36,534 nt of DNA from Rhodopirellula maiorica SM1 (GTDB lineage: Bacteria; Planctomycetota; Planctomycetia; Pirellulales; Pirellulaceae), in contig NZ_ANOG01000738.1 of assembly GCF_000346295.1 (NCBI RefSeq), forward strand, positions 1-36,534. The letters run 5' to 3'. Both the position numbers and the translations under genes were made by a program. Below are positions 16,191 through 25,224 of this stretch, piece after piece. How positions within the stretch are numbered: position 1 is the first letter of the stretch; every line of letters begins with the position of its first letter. A model generated the notes under the pieces. That model worked only from the letters and a program-made list of their open reading frames with translations, searched no databases and was not told where the DNA came from.

Positions 16191-16946
16191 TTAACGGTGC
16201 GCCCCGTCGCAGCCCGCATCACAATGGGGGCGTGCAGCCAAATTCCGCTTGCCTAGCACACAACTTTCGCATTGACCGCGATTGTTGCACTCGCATCGAT
16301 TGTGGATGTGCTTGTGATGTTTGTCACAGTGCTGTTGGCGTTCGAGCGCGTAGCCGTCCCAAAGGTGAACGCTACATGGATCGCTACGAAAGTATTGGCG
16401 AAGGGTCGAGTTGGGCAACACAGGGACTTCATGCGGCTTGCAGATATACGCAGGTTCGCAAGCGGTCCGCGATGCACAACCGTTCTGACAACCATGGTGA
16501 CCGCACGCGCAGTCGGCATCCGATTCGATCATCCCATAGTCCATCGGCGGTTGATCGGCGGCGATGATCGGCGCGGGAATGTTCGCGGGTTCGGGCAACA
16601 TCGGGCTTGTCGACTCCGCAACCGAAGGTTCACGCCGCAGTGGATCTCGCACTGGCTCGGGGATCAGTGGCGCCGGTTGCAGTTGGTCCGATTCCGCAGG
16701 GTCGGCAATCGGAGTCGGCGATTTGCGATCGCTCAAACTCTCAACGGCATCCTGTTCTGAACCCACATCCGAAACAAGGTGTGCGGGGCGGTCCATCACC
16801 GAATCATCACCGACCATCGGTGCATCGGCAAATGACAAGCTATCGAGCAAAACGTCAAGATCGCTCTCGGCGTGTACGCGTGTTACCACGGTTGCTGAAC
16901 AAACCATCGCTATCGCTGCGAGTGCAGCGGGAGTTCGCTTAAGCAT
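16191..16946 (-). CDS. Secreted Cys/His-rich protein, unknown function
   Basis: A 251-aa protein started at the ATG at 16946, with GGAAG about 10 nt upstream; an ATG at 16961 is also in frame. The signal peptide is clear (KRTPAALAAIAMVCSATVV, cleavage probably after VHA). Residues 30-150 are acidic and proline-rich and probably disordered (SDLDVLLDSLSFADAP; PAPLIPEPVRDPLRREPS). The last 90 residues contain 14 or so Cys and 10 or so His in short clusters: DADCACGHHGCQNGCAS, 'QQHCDKHHKHIHNRCECNNR', 'GQCESCVLGKRN', 'HCDAGCDGAHR'. This composition points to metal binding or a disulphide-rich surface module. I do not recognise the family; small Cys/His-rich secreted proteins are seen in Pirellulaceae. 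It is convergent with the DUF1501 gene across the hairpin array. Confidence 0.68.
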   Translation of the reverse strand: MLKRTPAALAAIAMVCSATVVTRVHAESDLDVLLDSLSFADAPMVGDDSVMDRPAHLVSDVGSEQDAVESLSDRKSPTPIADPAESDQLQPAPLIPEPVRDPLRREPSVAESTSPMLPEPANIPAPIIAADQPPMDYGMIESDADCACGHHGCQNGCASRTACEPAYICKPHEVPVLPNSTLRQYFRSDPCSVHLWDGYALERQQHCDKHHKHIHNRCECNNRGQCESCVLGKRNLAARPHCDAGCDGAHR

Positions 16947-17323
16947 AGAATGAACTTCCATGTTGAAAGGGAAACAGGGGGGAAACGCGATCGAGACATT
17001 CTCGGTCGCGAACAGCCGCACCTCGTTTCACCCCTCTTTGCAGTGAGCCGATCCGAGTTGCGAACCACCGAGATGAATCCTGGGCACCCTGGCAGCTAAA
17101 CAAGCATGGCCGCGCGTCAAGCGGTCAGCAAATAAAAACGAATTTTTTGCCGACGAAAAGACCTTACTCCCCCACTCGAATCGATGCCTTCGCAAAGGTT
17201 TCTCGAAACCGATCAATCGGTCCCAGCGGACCAAATTAACAACCACGTATTAACAACCACGTGCGCTACGTTTGACACCATGAAGACGCGCTGCAACGTG
17301 GGTTGTCTCGAGTGAGTCGTTCG
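16947..17323. other. Intergenic region upstream of the Cys/His-rich gene with short duplications
   Basis: These 377 bases lie between glnD and the Cys/His-rich gene, both on the minus strand, and should hold the promoter of the latter. I see no gene. Two local duplications are visible: 14 bp at 17235-17262 and AGTGAGTCGT at 17310-17319 and 17326-17335. Confidence 0.5.
17235..17262. repeat. 14-bp perfect tandem duplication
   Basis: ATTAACAACCACGT is present twice without a gap (17235-17248 and 17249-17262), about 60 bases past the glnD stop in intergenic DNA. Confidence 0.9.
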
Positions 17324-19954
17324 TTAGTGAGTCGTCCCGAGAAGCGCGTTTTCGATCTGGCTCATTCGATCGGGGTCGAGGATCTTGTCCCCCATTCGAT
17401 CCGAGACGTAGAACACATCCGCGACCTGATCCAGATGCGTGTCAATTTTTGCAAAGTGCAATACGACATCCATTTCTGCGAATGCCGCAGCGACACGGTA
17501 CAACAACCCGACTTCGTCATACGCAAACAGCGACACGATGGTAAAGCGGTCGACGGTATCGTTGTCAAACGTGACTTTGGTGGGCAACACATTGACTTGG
17601 TCGCCTTCGCCGTTTTGGGTCGACCATTTTCGTGGGTGAGCCGGCAACGGTTTTTCAGGTGCATCTAGCAGCTTACAAACACGCGATTGCAATTGTTCGA
17701 TCCGGTGGCTCGGCGGACATTCAGGGTACAGTGGGTCCGCGACCCAGAAATCATCCCAGGCTAAATCGTCGCCCACGGTTTCGACCTGAGCACGCAAAAT
17801 GGAAAGTCCTGCGGTCGTGAACGCTCCGGTGGCTCGGGCGAACGTACCGACCGACTGCTGCGGTTCACGACGGACCACCGTGTACCGCATCGCCGAAAAG
17901 ACGGGATCAAAACAAGCCAGACAAATCGATTCACTGTTGGAATTGAGTTTTTCGGCAACGTCACAAAGTTGCTGGGCCAATTGCTCGGGCTCGCTACGCG
18001 TGACCAGCGACAGCGGCATCGTTTCGAGCAGATCAAAACAACTTTGCGGTGCTCCGTTGGCATTGAGACGTTTTTGCACATCGGCGCGGATCAAATCAAT
18101 CTCGGGATCATCCTCGCTGCCGGGCAGATTGCCGGTGTCAAAATAACGGCGTGTGCGAATATACAACTCTTCGATCAAATTCAATTTCCAATCGGTCAGC
18201 ACGTCGGGGCCGACCGCTTGCAAATCCGCTACCGCATGGACGATCAACAATTCAAGCCGCCGAATCGAGCCCACCTCGGCAGCAAACGAGAGCACAATTT
18301 GAGGATCGCTGAGGTCATGACGAAACGCGATGACATTGACGAGCAAGTGTTTTAGCACCAGCCAGTGGAGCGTTTCGGTGGACGCCCGATCCAGCCCCAA
18401 ACGCTCGGCCGTTTCCAGTGCGATACGAGCGCCCACGATGCAGTGGTCTTCTTCGTAGCCTTTGCCGACATCGTGAATAAGCAGTGCGAGATGCAGCAAC
18501 CCTTTGTCTTTGAGTCGTCGATAACGCCGCCCCATCGCGGTGGGCTGGTCTTGCAAATCGGTCGCCGCTTCGACCGAGCGAATGCAATGCACATCGACCG
18601 TAAACTTGTGATAGGCATTAAATTGCAACAAACCACGCGTTCGTTCGAATGCGGGAATAAACTGCTCGATGATCTTCAATTCATGTAACCGTCGCAGCAA
18701 TTCCGCCAACCGTCCCGGCCGGCTGAGCAGCGACAAGAACGCACCAATCGAATTCGGATCGGGAACCGAAGCAGGACGTTCCTGCATCGCCAAGCGGATG
18801 GCTTGCCACGTTTGATGCGTGATTCGGCGACCATGCTGGTTCGCCAAAAACATCAAACGCAATACATCCGGCAAACTGGCGGCAAACTTTTCGAGTTGAG
18901 CGTTGGGGACCCAAATGTGCGTGGGACCGAGTCGAATATTTTCAGAGATCGTGCGAGAAAAGACTTTTTCCAGCAGATGATAAACCAGGGGTCGAGCGAG
19001 GGCATCATCAGCGAAAAAACCAGAGGCGTATCGCACCGCTCGGGTATTTTCAAAGTAGTCCTGCATGAACTGCTCGACCGGCAACTTGCCCTCTTCACCG
19101 GGATAGTTCCAAGCACTGGCAATCTCCATTTGCATGGGCCGATCCAAGACGTCCTGACTTTTCTTTTCGCGGAAGTGTATTTCGTTGCGAACTCGCAACA
19201 TAAACTCCGCTGCTTTCCGCAGCACCCGATAATCCTCTTCGGGCAGCCCACCGAGTTTGACCAATTTCTCAAGATCGGTTTCGCCATAGCGAGCAAACCC
19301 GATCCAGCGAATCAATTGAATGTCACGCAATCCGCCTCGCGAGCGTTTGACATTGGGACGCAGCAGATAATTGGTTTCGCCCCACTTGCGCCGCTCCTCG
19401 CGCCGGGCCGCGACGCAATCATGAATCAGCCTCTTTTGACGCCGCATCGCGCCTTGACGCAGCGCATTAAAATACTTGCTATAGACCTGCAAACTGCCTG
19501 ACAACAACCGAGACTCGGTCAACGAAGTGAACACCACGGGATCCTGCCATGCCAACATACAGGCTTCGCTGATCAAGCGGATCGAAAATCCCACGACGAT
19601 CCCTGCGTCAACGAGATCTCGCGTCAAATTTGCGGCCACGCTGTTGGCAAGATGCTCCGATCCTCGCGTCGTCAACAACATCAGATCGGCGTCGGAATAG
19701 GGAGCCAAGTCACGTCGCCCGAACCCGCCGTGTGCCACCAACGCTAGTCCGCTGACGCCGCGATCGTCCTCACACTGTTCGATCGCATCACTCCACACGT
19801 CGAGCACGATGTCGTCGTACAAGTCCGCTAGTCGGGCGGAAACGAGAATCCCTTGAGACCCCGATTCGTGTTGTACTTGAGCCTTCGCCCGCCCTTCGCG
19901 AAGGCGTTGACGACAGCGGATGACAACGGGACGTAATGAGGTGCTTGCAGCCAT
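17324..19954 (-). CDS. glnD: [Protein-PII] uridylyltransferase / uridylyl-removing enzyme
   Basis: GlnD senses glutamine and adds or removes UMP on Tyr51 of the PII protein. I start at the ATG at 19954 (876 aa, near the 890 aa of E. coli GlnD), which has AAGG 7 nt upstream; an ATG at 20035 would add 27 residues. Domains in order: nucleotidyltransferase with 'HGGFGRRDLAPYSDADLMLL' (GG, and the Asp pair SDAD) at about 75-95; the helical linker including 'RGGLRDIQLIRWIG'; HD domain at about 455-560 with 'YHKFTVDVHCI' and 'LLIHDVGKGYEEDHCIVGA'; and two C-terminal ACT domains (YTVVRREPQQSVGTFARATG and FTIVSLFAYDEVGLLYRVAA), the glutamine-sensing part. All catalytic motifs are intact. glnB is the next gene upstream on the same strand, 353 nt away. 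Confidence 0.95.
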   Translation of the reverse strand: MAASTSLRPVVIRCRQRLREGRAKAQVQHESGSQGILVSARLADLYDDIVLDVWSDAIEQCEDDRGVSGLALVAHGGFGRRDLAPYSDADLMLLTTRGSEHLANSVAANLTRDLVDAGIVVGFSIRLISEACMLAWQDPVVFTSLTESRLLSGSLQVYSKYFNALRQGAMRRQKRLIHDCVAARREERRKWGETNYLLRPNVKRSRGGLRDIQLIRWIGFARYGETDLEKLVKLGGLPEEDYRVLRKAAEFMLRVRNEIHFREKKSQDVLDRPMQMEIASAWNYPGEEGKLPVEQFMQDYFENTRAVRYASGFFADDALARPLVYHLLEKVFSRTISENIRLGPTHIWVPNAQLEKFAASLPDVLRLMFLANQHGRRITHQTWQAIRLAMQERPASVPDPNSIGAFLSLLSRPGRLAELLRRLHELKIIEQFIPAFERTRGLLQFNAYHKFTVDVHCIRSVEAATDLQDQPTAMGRRYRRLKDKGLLHLALLIHDVGKGYEEDHCIVGARIALETAERLGLDRASTETLHWLVLKHLLVNVIAFRHDLSDPQIVLSFAAEVGSIRRLELLIVHAVADLQAVGPDVLTDWKLNLIEELYIRTRRYFDTGNLPGSEDDPEIDLIRADVQKRLNANGAPQSCFDLLETMPLSLVTRSEPEQLAQQLCDVAEKLNSNSESICLACFDPVFSAMRYTVVRREPQQSVGTFARATGAFTTAGLSILRAQVETVGDDLAWDDFWVADPLYPECPPSHRIEQLQSRVCKLLDAPEKPLPAHPRKWSTQNGEGDQVNVLPTKVTFDNDTVDRFTIVSLFAYDEVGLLYRVAAAFAEMDVVLHFAKIDTHLDQVADVFYVSDRMGDKILDPDRMSQIENALLGTTH

Positions 19955-20307
19955 GAGCCTTGCAGGAAAAGAAGCGACTACAGTCACTGGTGCGTGTCGG
20001 TCGGTGAACGCACGACCGAAATCGACACGGGGCATGGACTGCTAAATCCACGACAACCGATTCCACAAGTGCCCGCGACATCCATCGACGCCGAGGCTCG
20101 ATGAATTTTGATTAAAAACAGAATGACAACGCCAACACGGAACGCAACGGCGGTGCAAGACATCGATTCACCCACCTTCCGCCTCGGTGTGTCGAGTCGA
20201 CTCGGTGTCGAGAATCGAATACTTCGTAGACACCTCGATCGAGCGACGGCTTTGAGTGAGGTTGTGCTGCGATTGGGTGACCGGCCGGATCGCCGGGCAT
20301 CCTTACG
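19955..20307. other. glnB-glnD spacer
   Basis: The 353 bases between glnB and the chosen glnD start hold no recognisable gene. Directly after glnB is a GC-rich hairpin (CCGGC at 20281-20285, GCCGG at 20292-20296). At 20190-20213 two near-copies of CTCGGTGTCGAG flank the palindrome GAGTCGACTC. If glnD began at the ATG at 20035 the spacer would be 272 bases. Confidence 0.45.
20281..20296 (-). terminator. GC-rich hairpin after glnB
   Basis: CCGGC and GCCGG, 6-nt loop, 12 bases past the glnB stop. There is no T-tract on the minus strand, so it may be a weak or Rho-dependent stop that lowers read-through into glnD. Confidence 0.35.
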
Positions 20308-20658
<351 letters not shown>

Positions 20659-20820
20659 CTAAAACTGGATTCCCAAACCAACAACGGCACTCCGACCGTT
20701 TTGGACATATTGTACACCGGCGAGCACACCCCACCAGCGGTCTCAACGTCACGGCGACTTGGCATCAGCAGATGAGCCAAAACACCTCCATCACTCCACT
20801 CCCCCAACACACGGCCGTCT

Positions 20821-21378
20821 TCAGCTCCCCTGGGGACGCTGCCAAGGGTCGTCATCGACATTGGCGTCAAAATTGGCGACCCGAGAAAGCACAAACAACA
20901 AATCGCTCAATCGATTCAAATAAACAATCAACTCCTCCGACACACTGGCCTCGTGCCGCCGAACCAGAGTCACCACGCGTCGTTCGGCACGGCGACAAAT
21001 CGAACGCGCCAAATGCAAATGGGTCGCCGCTGCGACGCCGGCCGGGAGAATAAAATTTTTCAATGGGGGTAACACCGACTCGTGCTCGTCGATCCAGCCT
21101 TCCAACTGTTTGACATGCACATCGTCAATGATCCGCATCCCATGTTCGTCCGGGTTCGGTGTGGCCAATTCAGCACCGATCGAAAACAAGGCGTGCTGGA
21201 TCTGGCACAATTGTGAATCCATCGTGGAAGAAACGCCGGCCGAGCGGACCAAACCGAGACATGCATTTAGTTCATCGACCGTTCCATAGGCTTCGATTCG
21301 ATCGTCATCTTTTGCGACTCGCGGTCCGCCAAACAGCCCCGTGCTGCCCGCATCGCCCGTGCGTGTGTAAATTTTCAT
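20821..21378 (-). CDS. Cob(I)alamin adenosyltransferase, PduO type
   Basis: A 185-aa ATP:cob(I)alamin adenosyltransferase, which makes adenosylcobalamin (coenzyme B12) from ATP and reduced corrinoid. The ATG at 21378 gives the exact family N-terminus MKIYTRTGDAGSTGLFGG; the upstream 105 codons of open frame are the shadow of the Nudix gene. Seen: the ATP-binding 'TRTGDAGSTGLF' loop, 'RIEAYGTVDELNACLGL', 'FILPAGVAAATHLHLARSIC' (abridged LPAGVAAATHLHLARSIC) and the Arg-rich 'CRRAERRVV' helix, then 'YLNRLSDLLFVLSRVAN'. Length and motif order match PduO/MMAB and differ from CobA and EutT. No cobalamin riboswitch or B12-dependent mutase is in the window. It is divergent from the Nudix gene. Confidence 0.93.
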   Translation of the reverse strand: MKIYTRTGDAGSTGLFGGPRVAKDDDRIEAYGTVDELNACLGLVRSAGVSSTMDSQLCQIQHALFSIGAELATPNPDEHGMRIIDDVHVKQLEGWIDEHESVLPPLKNFILPAGVAAATHLHLARSICRRAERRVVTLVRRHEASVSEELIVYLNRLSDLLFVLSRVANFDANVDDDPWQRPQGS

Positions 21379-21511
21379 TTCGATGTAATCACTTTTGGTT
21401 TGACCCATGACACGGGCTGATCGCATAACACCGGTTTGCCCCTTCCCTCTATGTTGTAACCTGCTTGTCATCGACAAACCACAAAAACACGAGCCCCAAG
21501 ACGAATCCCCG

Positions 21512-21952
21512 ATGAAAGTATTCCCCGATGGCGGCGTGCGTGCCGCAGGCATTCTACTGATGCACCAAGGTCCTTCGCGACAATTTCTATTGATGCGGCA
21601 TCCGGATCGGTGGGATCTTCCCAAAGGCCACTGCGAAACGGGAGAGTCATTTCGAGACACAGCACTTCGCGAAACTTTGGAAGAAACGGGCATCGATCCG
21701 TCGAACGTCGAAATCGATCCCGAATTTTGCTTCGAAATACGCTACCCGGTTTCCTATAAAAAAACAGGCTCGCAAGTTTTCGAAAAAACCGTTCAGTATT
21801 TTCTCGGATACTTGGATGACAAGCCGAAACTCGTCCTAACCGAACACGATTCGGCGGAATGGTTCGATTGGAATCCTCCTCACACCATCCAGGCCCAAAC
21901 GATTGACCCGCTGTTGGCGGCGGTCGCAAAACATCTTGCCGGGCAAGATTAA
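21512..21952 (+). CDS. Nudix hydrolase, Ap4A-hydrolase-like
   Basis: A 146-aa Nudix hydrolase. The ATG at 21512 (MKVFPDGGVRAAGILLM) is chosen over the TTG/ATG starts up to 105 nt upstream, which overlap the adenosyltransferase promoter. The Nudix box GX5EX7REUXEEXGU is complete: GHCETGESFRDTALRETLEE followed by TGI. The 'RHPDRWDLPKGH' lead-in and the later 'YFLGYLDDKPKLVLTEHDSAEW' strand (abridged YFLGYLDD) are typical of asymmetric diadenosine tetraphosphate hydrolases. It would hydrolyse a nucleoside diphosphate linked to another moiety; the exact substrate is not set by motif. It is convergent with the transglutaminase-like gene, with 118 nt between and no clear terminator. Confidence 0.88.
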   Translation: MKVFPDGGVRAAGILLMHQGPSRQFLLMRHPDRWDLPKGHCETGESFRDTALRETLEETGIDPSNVEIDPEFCFEIRYPVSYKKTGSQVFEKTVQYFLGYLDDKPKLVLTEHDSAEWFDWNPPHTIQAQTIDPLLAAVAKHLAGQD

Positions 21953-22070
21953 CAAGTAAGGTTGAGAAGTTAAGGATGGCAAGTAAGACTGGAACGAACC
22001 TATCGGCTTGCCGTGGACGAGGATCGGTAAGCGACTCACGGCCTCAAAACGCCACCGTCCCGATGGTTTG

Positions 22071-23807
22071 TTAATAACGCGTTGCCGAGGCGACAATCTC
22101 AATTTCACAGGCTCCGAGAAAGTCCAGCACCGGCATCATCGCCGTTCCGATATCATGATGGCTCAGATTGCTGGTGGAGACCGTCAAACGATCCGCCGCC
22201 GCAATCCCGCCGGTGGTCGCATCGAGTGACAACCAATCTCCGTCGACATGAGCAAGCGTCCAGGCGTGATACACCATTCGTGGTGTTGGTGTCGCCTGAT
22301 ACCGGAAACCAAACGCGACTCGCGAAGGGATCTGTTTGGCGCGAAGCAGCGCGGCCAACAACACCGCATACGCGGTCGCGTCGCCTTGCGCAGTTCGTGC
22401 GACTTCCGAAGCACGTTGGAACGCGCCGGACGCAGGATTCAACTGTGTCAGCCGGTTCGCCGATCGAGCCAACTCAATCGCAAGTTCACTTTCACCGAGT
22501 TTTCCAGAGCCCCCGGCCGCCTGGGCGATTCGCCGCACCATTGTTTCTGATGAATCAATAATCGCATTGGGTTTTCGGTCCGAATCGGTGACGGCAAAAC
22601 TTCCTTGCTCGAATCCGTTTTTCGGAGCTTCACCCAACCGCGAAACCAGAACGAGCACCGAGGTATCGTCCAAATTTCGTACAAATTGATTCGGCTGTGG
22701 TTGGATGATCGACTTTTCCGCAGCCAGCGGCGATGCCGTTCGGACCAATTTGAACCCCACTCGCTTTGTCTCGCTGGGACGCTCAAGTGTGCTGCGGGTC
22801 AACGTAGAAGCGATCGCAATCGCATCCTGCTGTGACTCGATGTCCTTGACTGCAACCTTCTCGTCGGTGCGGTAGGTGACCAAATTTGACGCAGGATACA
22901 ACGCACGACGTATCGTCCCATCAGGTTCGGCCCAAATCACGTGATAATTTTTGCGATTTTCTCCGAGATCGGTTTCCACATCGATTTCCAATAATTCATG
23001 GGGCTTTCCATCGATCAGCGGCACGGTGGCTCTGGCAACACAGTGCAGCCGAACGGTGGTTACTAGCGGCTGGACAGGCGCAAGTGTTTGAAACGTCCGC
23101 TTTTGGCCAATGCTTAGCGGCGAGCGGCGAATCGACTCTTCCACCGCCATTAACCCACGATGCTGGTCGCTCCAAGACAGTCGGTGGGTGGTCACAGCGG
23201 CACCCCGGGATTTAACGACGCTGAGCGCCGCTTCGTCCACCGTCCCTTCGCACGTCGTGATGACGGGACCGACGCTCAAGTGGCTCTTGTAGTGCTGTAA
23301 TTGCCCATCGACCGTCTCACTGGATTGATGCGAATGACGCTGGACAAAGGCGGACGCGGGCCCTCGATGGATCAACAAGCAATCTTCGATGTTCAGCTCG
23401 ACATGCGGCTGCTTGGTGTCGCGGCGGTCCGCGTCGTCATGGGCGGCCACTGTGATGTGGCTATAACCAACGTGCTTATCCCCGACGAAATAGGCATCCC
23501 AGGCCTCGAAATCACCGCGATATTTGCGGTCCTCTGGCTTCGCATCGTCACGAGCGACCTGTTCGCCGGAGGATGCTGCAGCGCCGCGGCCCGGTTCGCC
23601 GACGCCCGCTTCGTCGGCGGATCGATACTGATCTGCCGGCGGGACCAACGGCACCCGCTCGGGAATATCGCAACCACTCAGCAAGACCATCCCCAACATC
23701 CAACCGGCAATACAGCCTGTTTTTCGTGTTGCGCAGCGTGCTCGCGGTGCGAACGAAAGCGTCGGTGTGAAGCGTAAACCGACAGTGAGGCAGAGCAATC
23801 GAAGCAT
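22071..23807 (-). CDS. Transglutaminase-fold lipoprotein, catalytic Cys replaced
   Basis: A 578-aa protein from the ATG at 23807; a lipobox WMLGMVLLSGC places Cys at about residue 46, so it is probably a lipoprotein, although the N-terminal charge pattern is unusual and the true start may be downstream. Residues 60-420 are a long beta-rich region without clear family (GKDFEAWDAYFVGDKHVGYSH-like strands, abridged DAYFVGDKHVGYSH). The C-terminal 150 residues are a transglutaminase-like core: AQGDATAYAVLLAALLRAKQ, 'IPSRVAFGFRY', 'YHAWTLAHVDGDWLSLDATT'. In catalytic members the first motif is GDCxxYA/H; here the Cys position is Ala (residue about 477), while the His (YHAW) and Asp (LDAT) remain. 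It may be a structural, non-enzymatic homologue. It has no obvious partner gene. Confidence 0.78.
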   Translation of the reverse strand: MLRLLCLTVGLRFTPTLSFAPRARCATRKTGCIAGWMLGMVLLSGCDIPERVPLVPPADQYRSADEAGVGEPGRGAAASSGEQVARDDAKPEDRKYRGDFEAWDAYFVGDKHVGYSHITVAAHDDADRRDTKQPHVELNIEDCLLIHRGPASAFVQRHSHQSSETVDGQLQHYKSHLSVGPVITTCEGTVDEAALSVVKSRGAAVTTHRLSWSDQHRGLMAVEESIRRSPLSIGQKRTFQTLAPVQPLVTTVRLHCVARATVPLIDGKPHELLEIDVETDLGENRKNYHVIWAEPDGTIRRALYPASNLVTYRTDEKVAVKDIESQQDAIAIASTLTRSTLERPSETKRVGFKLVRTASPLAAEKSIIQPQPNQFVRNLDDTSVLVLVSRLGEAPKNGFEQGSFAVTDSDRKPNAIIDSSETMVRRIAQAAGGSGKLGESELAIELARSANRLTQLNPASGAFQRASEVARTAQGDATAYAVLLAALLRAKQIPSRVAFGFRYQATPTPRMVYHAWTLAHVDGDWLSLDATTGGIAAADRLTVSTSNLSHHDIGTAMMPVLDFLGACEIEIVASATRY

Positions 23808-24273
23808 GAAGCTATCTATTTTCGAATCAGAAAAGAAAAAGAGGAAACGTTGACTTTCATCACGATGACAAAATGGGTGTGAATTCGATCATCGCCGCGC
23901 CCAATCGGTCCTCATTATATCCCAGCGACCAACCCATATCCAAGCGATTGCCACTAACACGAATTCGGGGTGGCCGGCGACTGAATTCGATCACCGTCAT
24001 TGGCTTGCTTGCTGGGTAAAACCACCGCGATTCCACCCAAGCGGGTGCCAGCATGGCCAGCCTACGAAGTGCCGGTTGTAACGGTTCCGCAGACGTTGAT
24101 GAATATTCACCCACAAATACTCGCCGTCTTTTCCGCTTAGGTGGTCTTTGCCTGATCCCGTGAAGAACGTGACCTAGCGTTGGGTGTACCGAGTCAATCG
24201 AAACCGACGTCGGTGCACCCAACGTTATTTCACACCTAAATTATTCTTGTTGCGAACGGGATTGGAAACCGAA
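23808..24273. other. Intergenic region upstream of an acidic protein gene
   Basis: These 466 bases separate divergent genes (transglutaminase-like minus, acidic protein plus). I do not accept a gene here; a minus frame at 23860-24222 starts with TTG inside an inverted repeat and has no recognisable features. The main element is the long inverted repeat at 24178-24224. Confidence 0.5.
24178..24224 (+). promoter_or_regulatory. 15-bp-stem inverted repeat 50 nt upstream of the acidic protein gene
   Basis: CGTTGGGTGTACCGA (24178-24192) and TCGGTGCACCCAACG (24210-24224) pair over 15 positions with one G-T wobble, loop 17 nt. The outer flanks (AG / TT) may add two more pairs. It ends 49 nt before the ATG at 24274 and is followed by TTATTT. 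It may be a leader hairpin, an attenuator or a bidirectional terminator of unseen transcripts. Confidence 0.75.
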
Positions 24274-24990
24274 ATGGGTTTTCTAAAGCGTATTCTTCGA
24301 AATGGTACCAGCGACGAAGCGGTTCGAGTAGCTTCCAACGGAAGCTTTGAAACGCTAACCGACGATGAGCTGCAAACGCACATGGGGATTCGTTCCTATG
24401 GAATGTTCGAACTCACCGACGCGGTTCGCCCGTCGTATGATCTTCAAGTCGTACCGAAGCAAGGTTTTCGATACGACCAATATGTCGACGAAAAAACGGG
24501 GCTAAGCACCCCCGTGATCCTGGCGTCGGCGACTCGCTACCGAATCATGGACCTGTTCCTTGAACTGGTCGATCAACTCGGCCCGGTGGTCGACGTCGTG
24601 CTGGAAACCAGCCACCAAGGCAATCCTCACCCCGAGGACCTGTATCGCGAACACATCGACGCACCTGTGCTAAAAAGCATGTTGTGGGAGTTCGAGGACT
24701 TGTTGCTGAATGATGGTTGCACCGGCATTGCCGTGATCAACCCTAGCAAACGTCAAGAAATCCAACTCGACGAACACAAGTTGCTGATTGCCTATGGCGA
24801 TCCTCTTGATTGTTTCTCGCAAACATTGATTCAAGGCGATGTCTATCCGGATGATGACATGCAATTCATCACCGAAGCCGAACATGTCCACAGCAGCAGC
24901 GAACGCTTCACAAGCCAATTCGAAACGCTGAAACACCGGCTCGGAATGGATGGTGAAATGTTTTTGGACGACCACGAAGAATTCGCCTAA
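24274..24990 (+). CDS. Conserved-looking acidic protein of unknown function
   Basis: A 238-aa soluble, acidic protein started at the ATG at 24274; no family recognised. It begins MGFLKRILRNGTSDEAVRVA, a basic N-terminal amphipathic helix, then a mixed alpha/beta body with MFELTDAVRPSYDLQVVPKQ, 'LSTPVILASATRYRIMDLF' and 'LVDQLGPVVDVVLETSHQ'. The C-terminus has 'LLIAYGDPLDCFSQTLIQGD' and an acid-rich end (DGEMFLDDHEEFA). The 'VVDVVLETSHQ..' to 'DDLLLNDGCTGIAVINPS' (abridged LLLNDGCTGIAVINPS) pattern is reminiscent of a two-layer sandwich. Function not inferred. The regulatory interest lies in the long inverted repeat just upstream. It ends 235 nt before the FMN reductase gene, with no terminator seen. 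Confidence 0.65.
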   Translation: MGFLKRILRNGTSDEAVRVASNGSFETLTDDELQTHMGIRSYGMFELTDAVRPSYDLQVVPKQGFRYDQYVDEKTGLSTPVILASATRYRIMDLFLELVDQLGPVVDVVLETSHQGNPHPEDLYREHIDAPVLKSMLWEFEDLLLNDGCTGIAVINPSKRQEIQLDEHKLLIAYGDPLDCFSQTLIQGDVYPDDDMQFITEAEHVHSSSERFTSQFETLKHRLGMDGEMFLDDHEEFA

Positions 24991-25224
24991 CGCAGGCGAA
25001 TCGATTGCCGATGTAGCCATTTGGCGGCGGGACTTGGCTCGCTGCATCCGCCGGTGAAGCGGATCGAAAGGTTGAGCAGCGTTGTTTTCGGCCTGTTTTT
25101 CCAGTCAGTATTTCGCGGCGGAAATCGACAGCCGCCGGTTTGCGACTCGACAAATCGTCGCGGGTCTGAGAGTATTCTTGGTTTCACACCTCTTCAAACG
25201 TGTCGCCAACGATAACGCAAAACC

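Noticed and set aside
15579-16567. Protein-coding genes spanning the hairpin array on either strand
   Set aside because: Long frames follow from unit lengths divisible by three; no RBS, and the frames overlap the opposite-strand Cys/His-rich gene and each other.
17324-20035. Longer glnD start at 20035
   Set aside because: The extra 27 residues have no family similarity and no RBS; the ATG at 19954 has AAGG in place.
20740-20800. Sigma-54 promoter upstream of glnB
   Set aside because: A TGGC..TGCTGA-like sequence exists on the minus strand but the GG-N10-GC spacing is not met.
20680-21511. Cobalamin riboswitch near the adenosyltransferase gene
   Set aside because: No B12-box-like sequence found in the leader between the adenosyltransferase and Nudix genes.
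23860-24222. Minus-strand 120-aa frame
   Set aside because: Starts with TTG inside the long inverted repeat, no RBS, no recognisable features; kept as intergenic.
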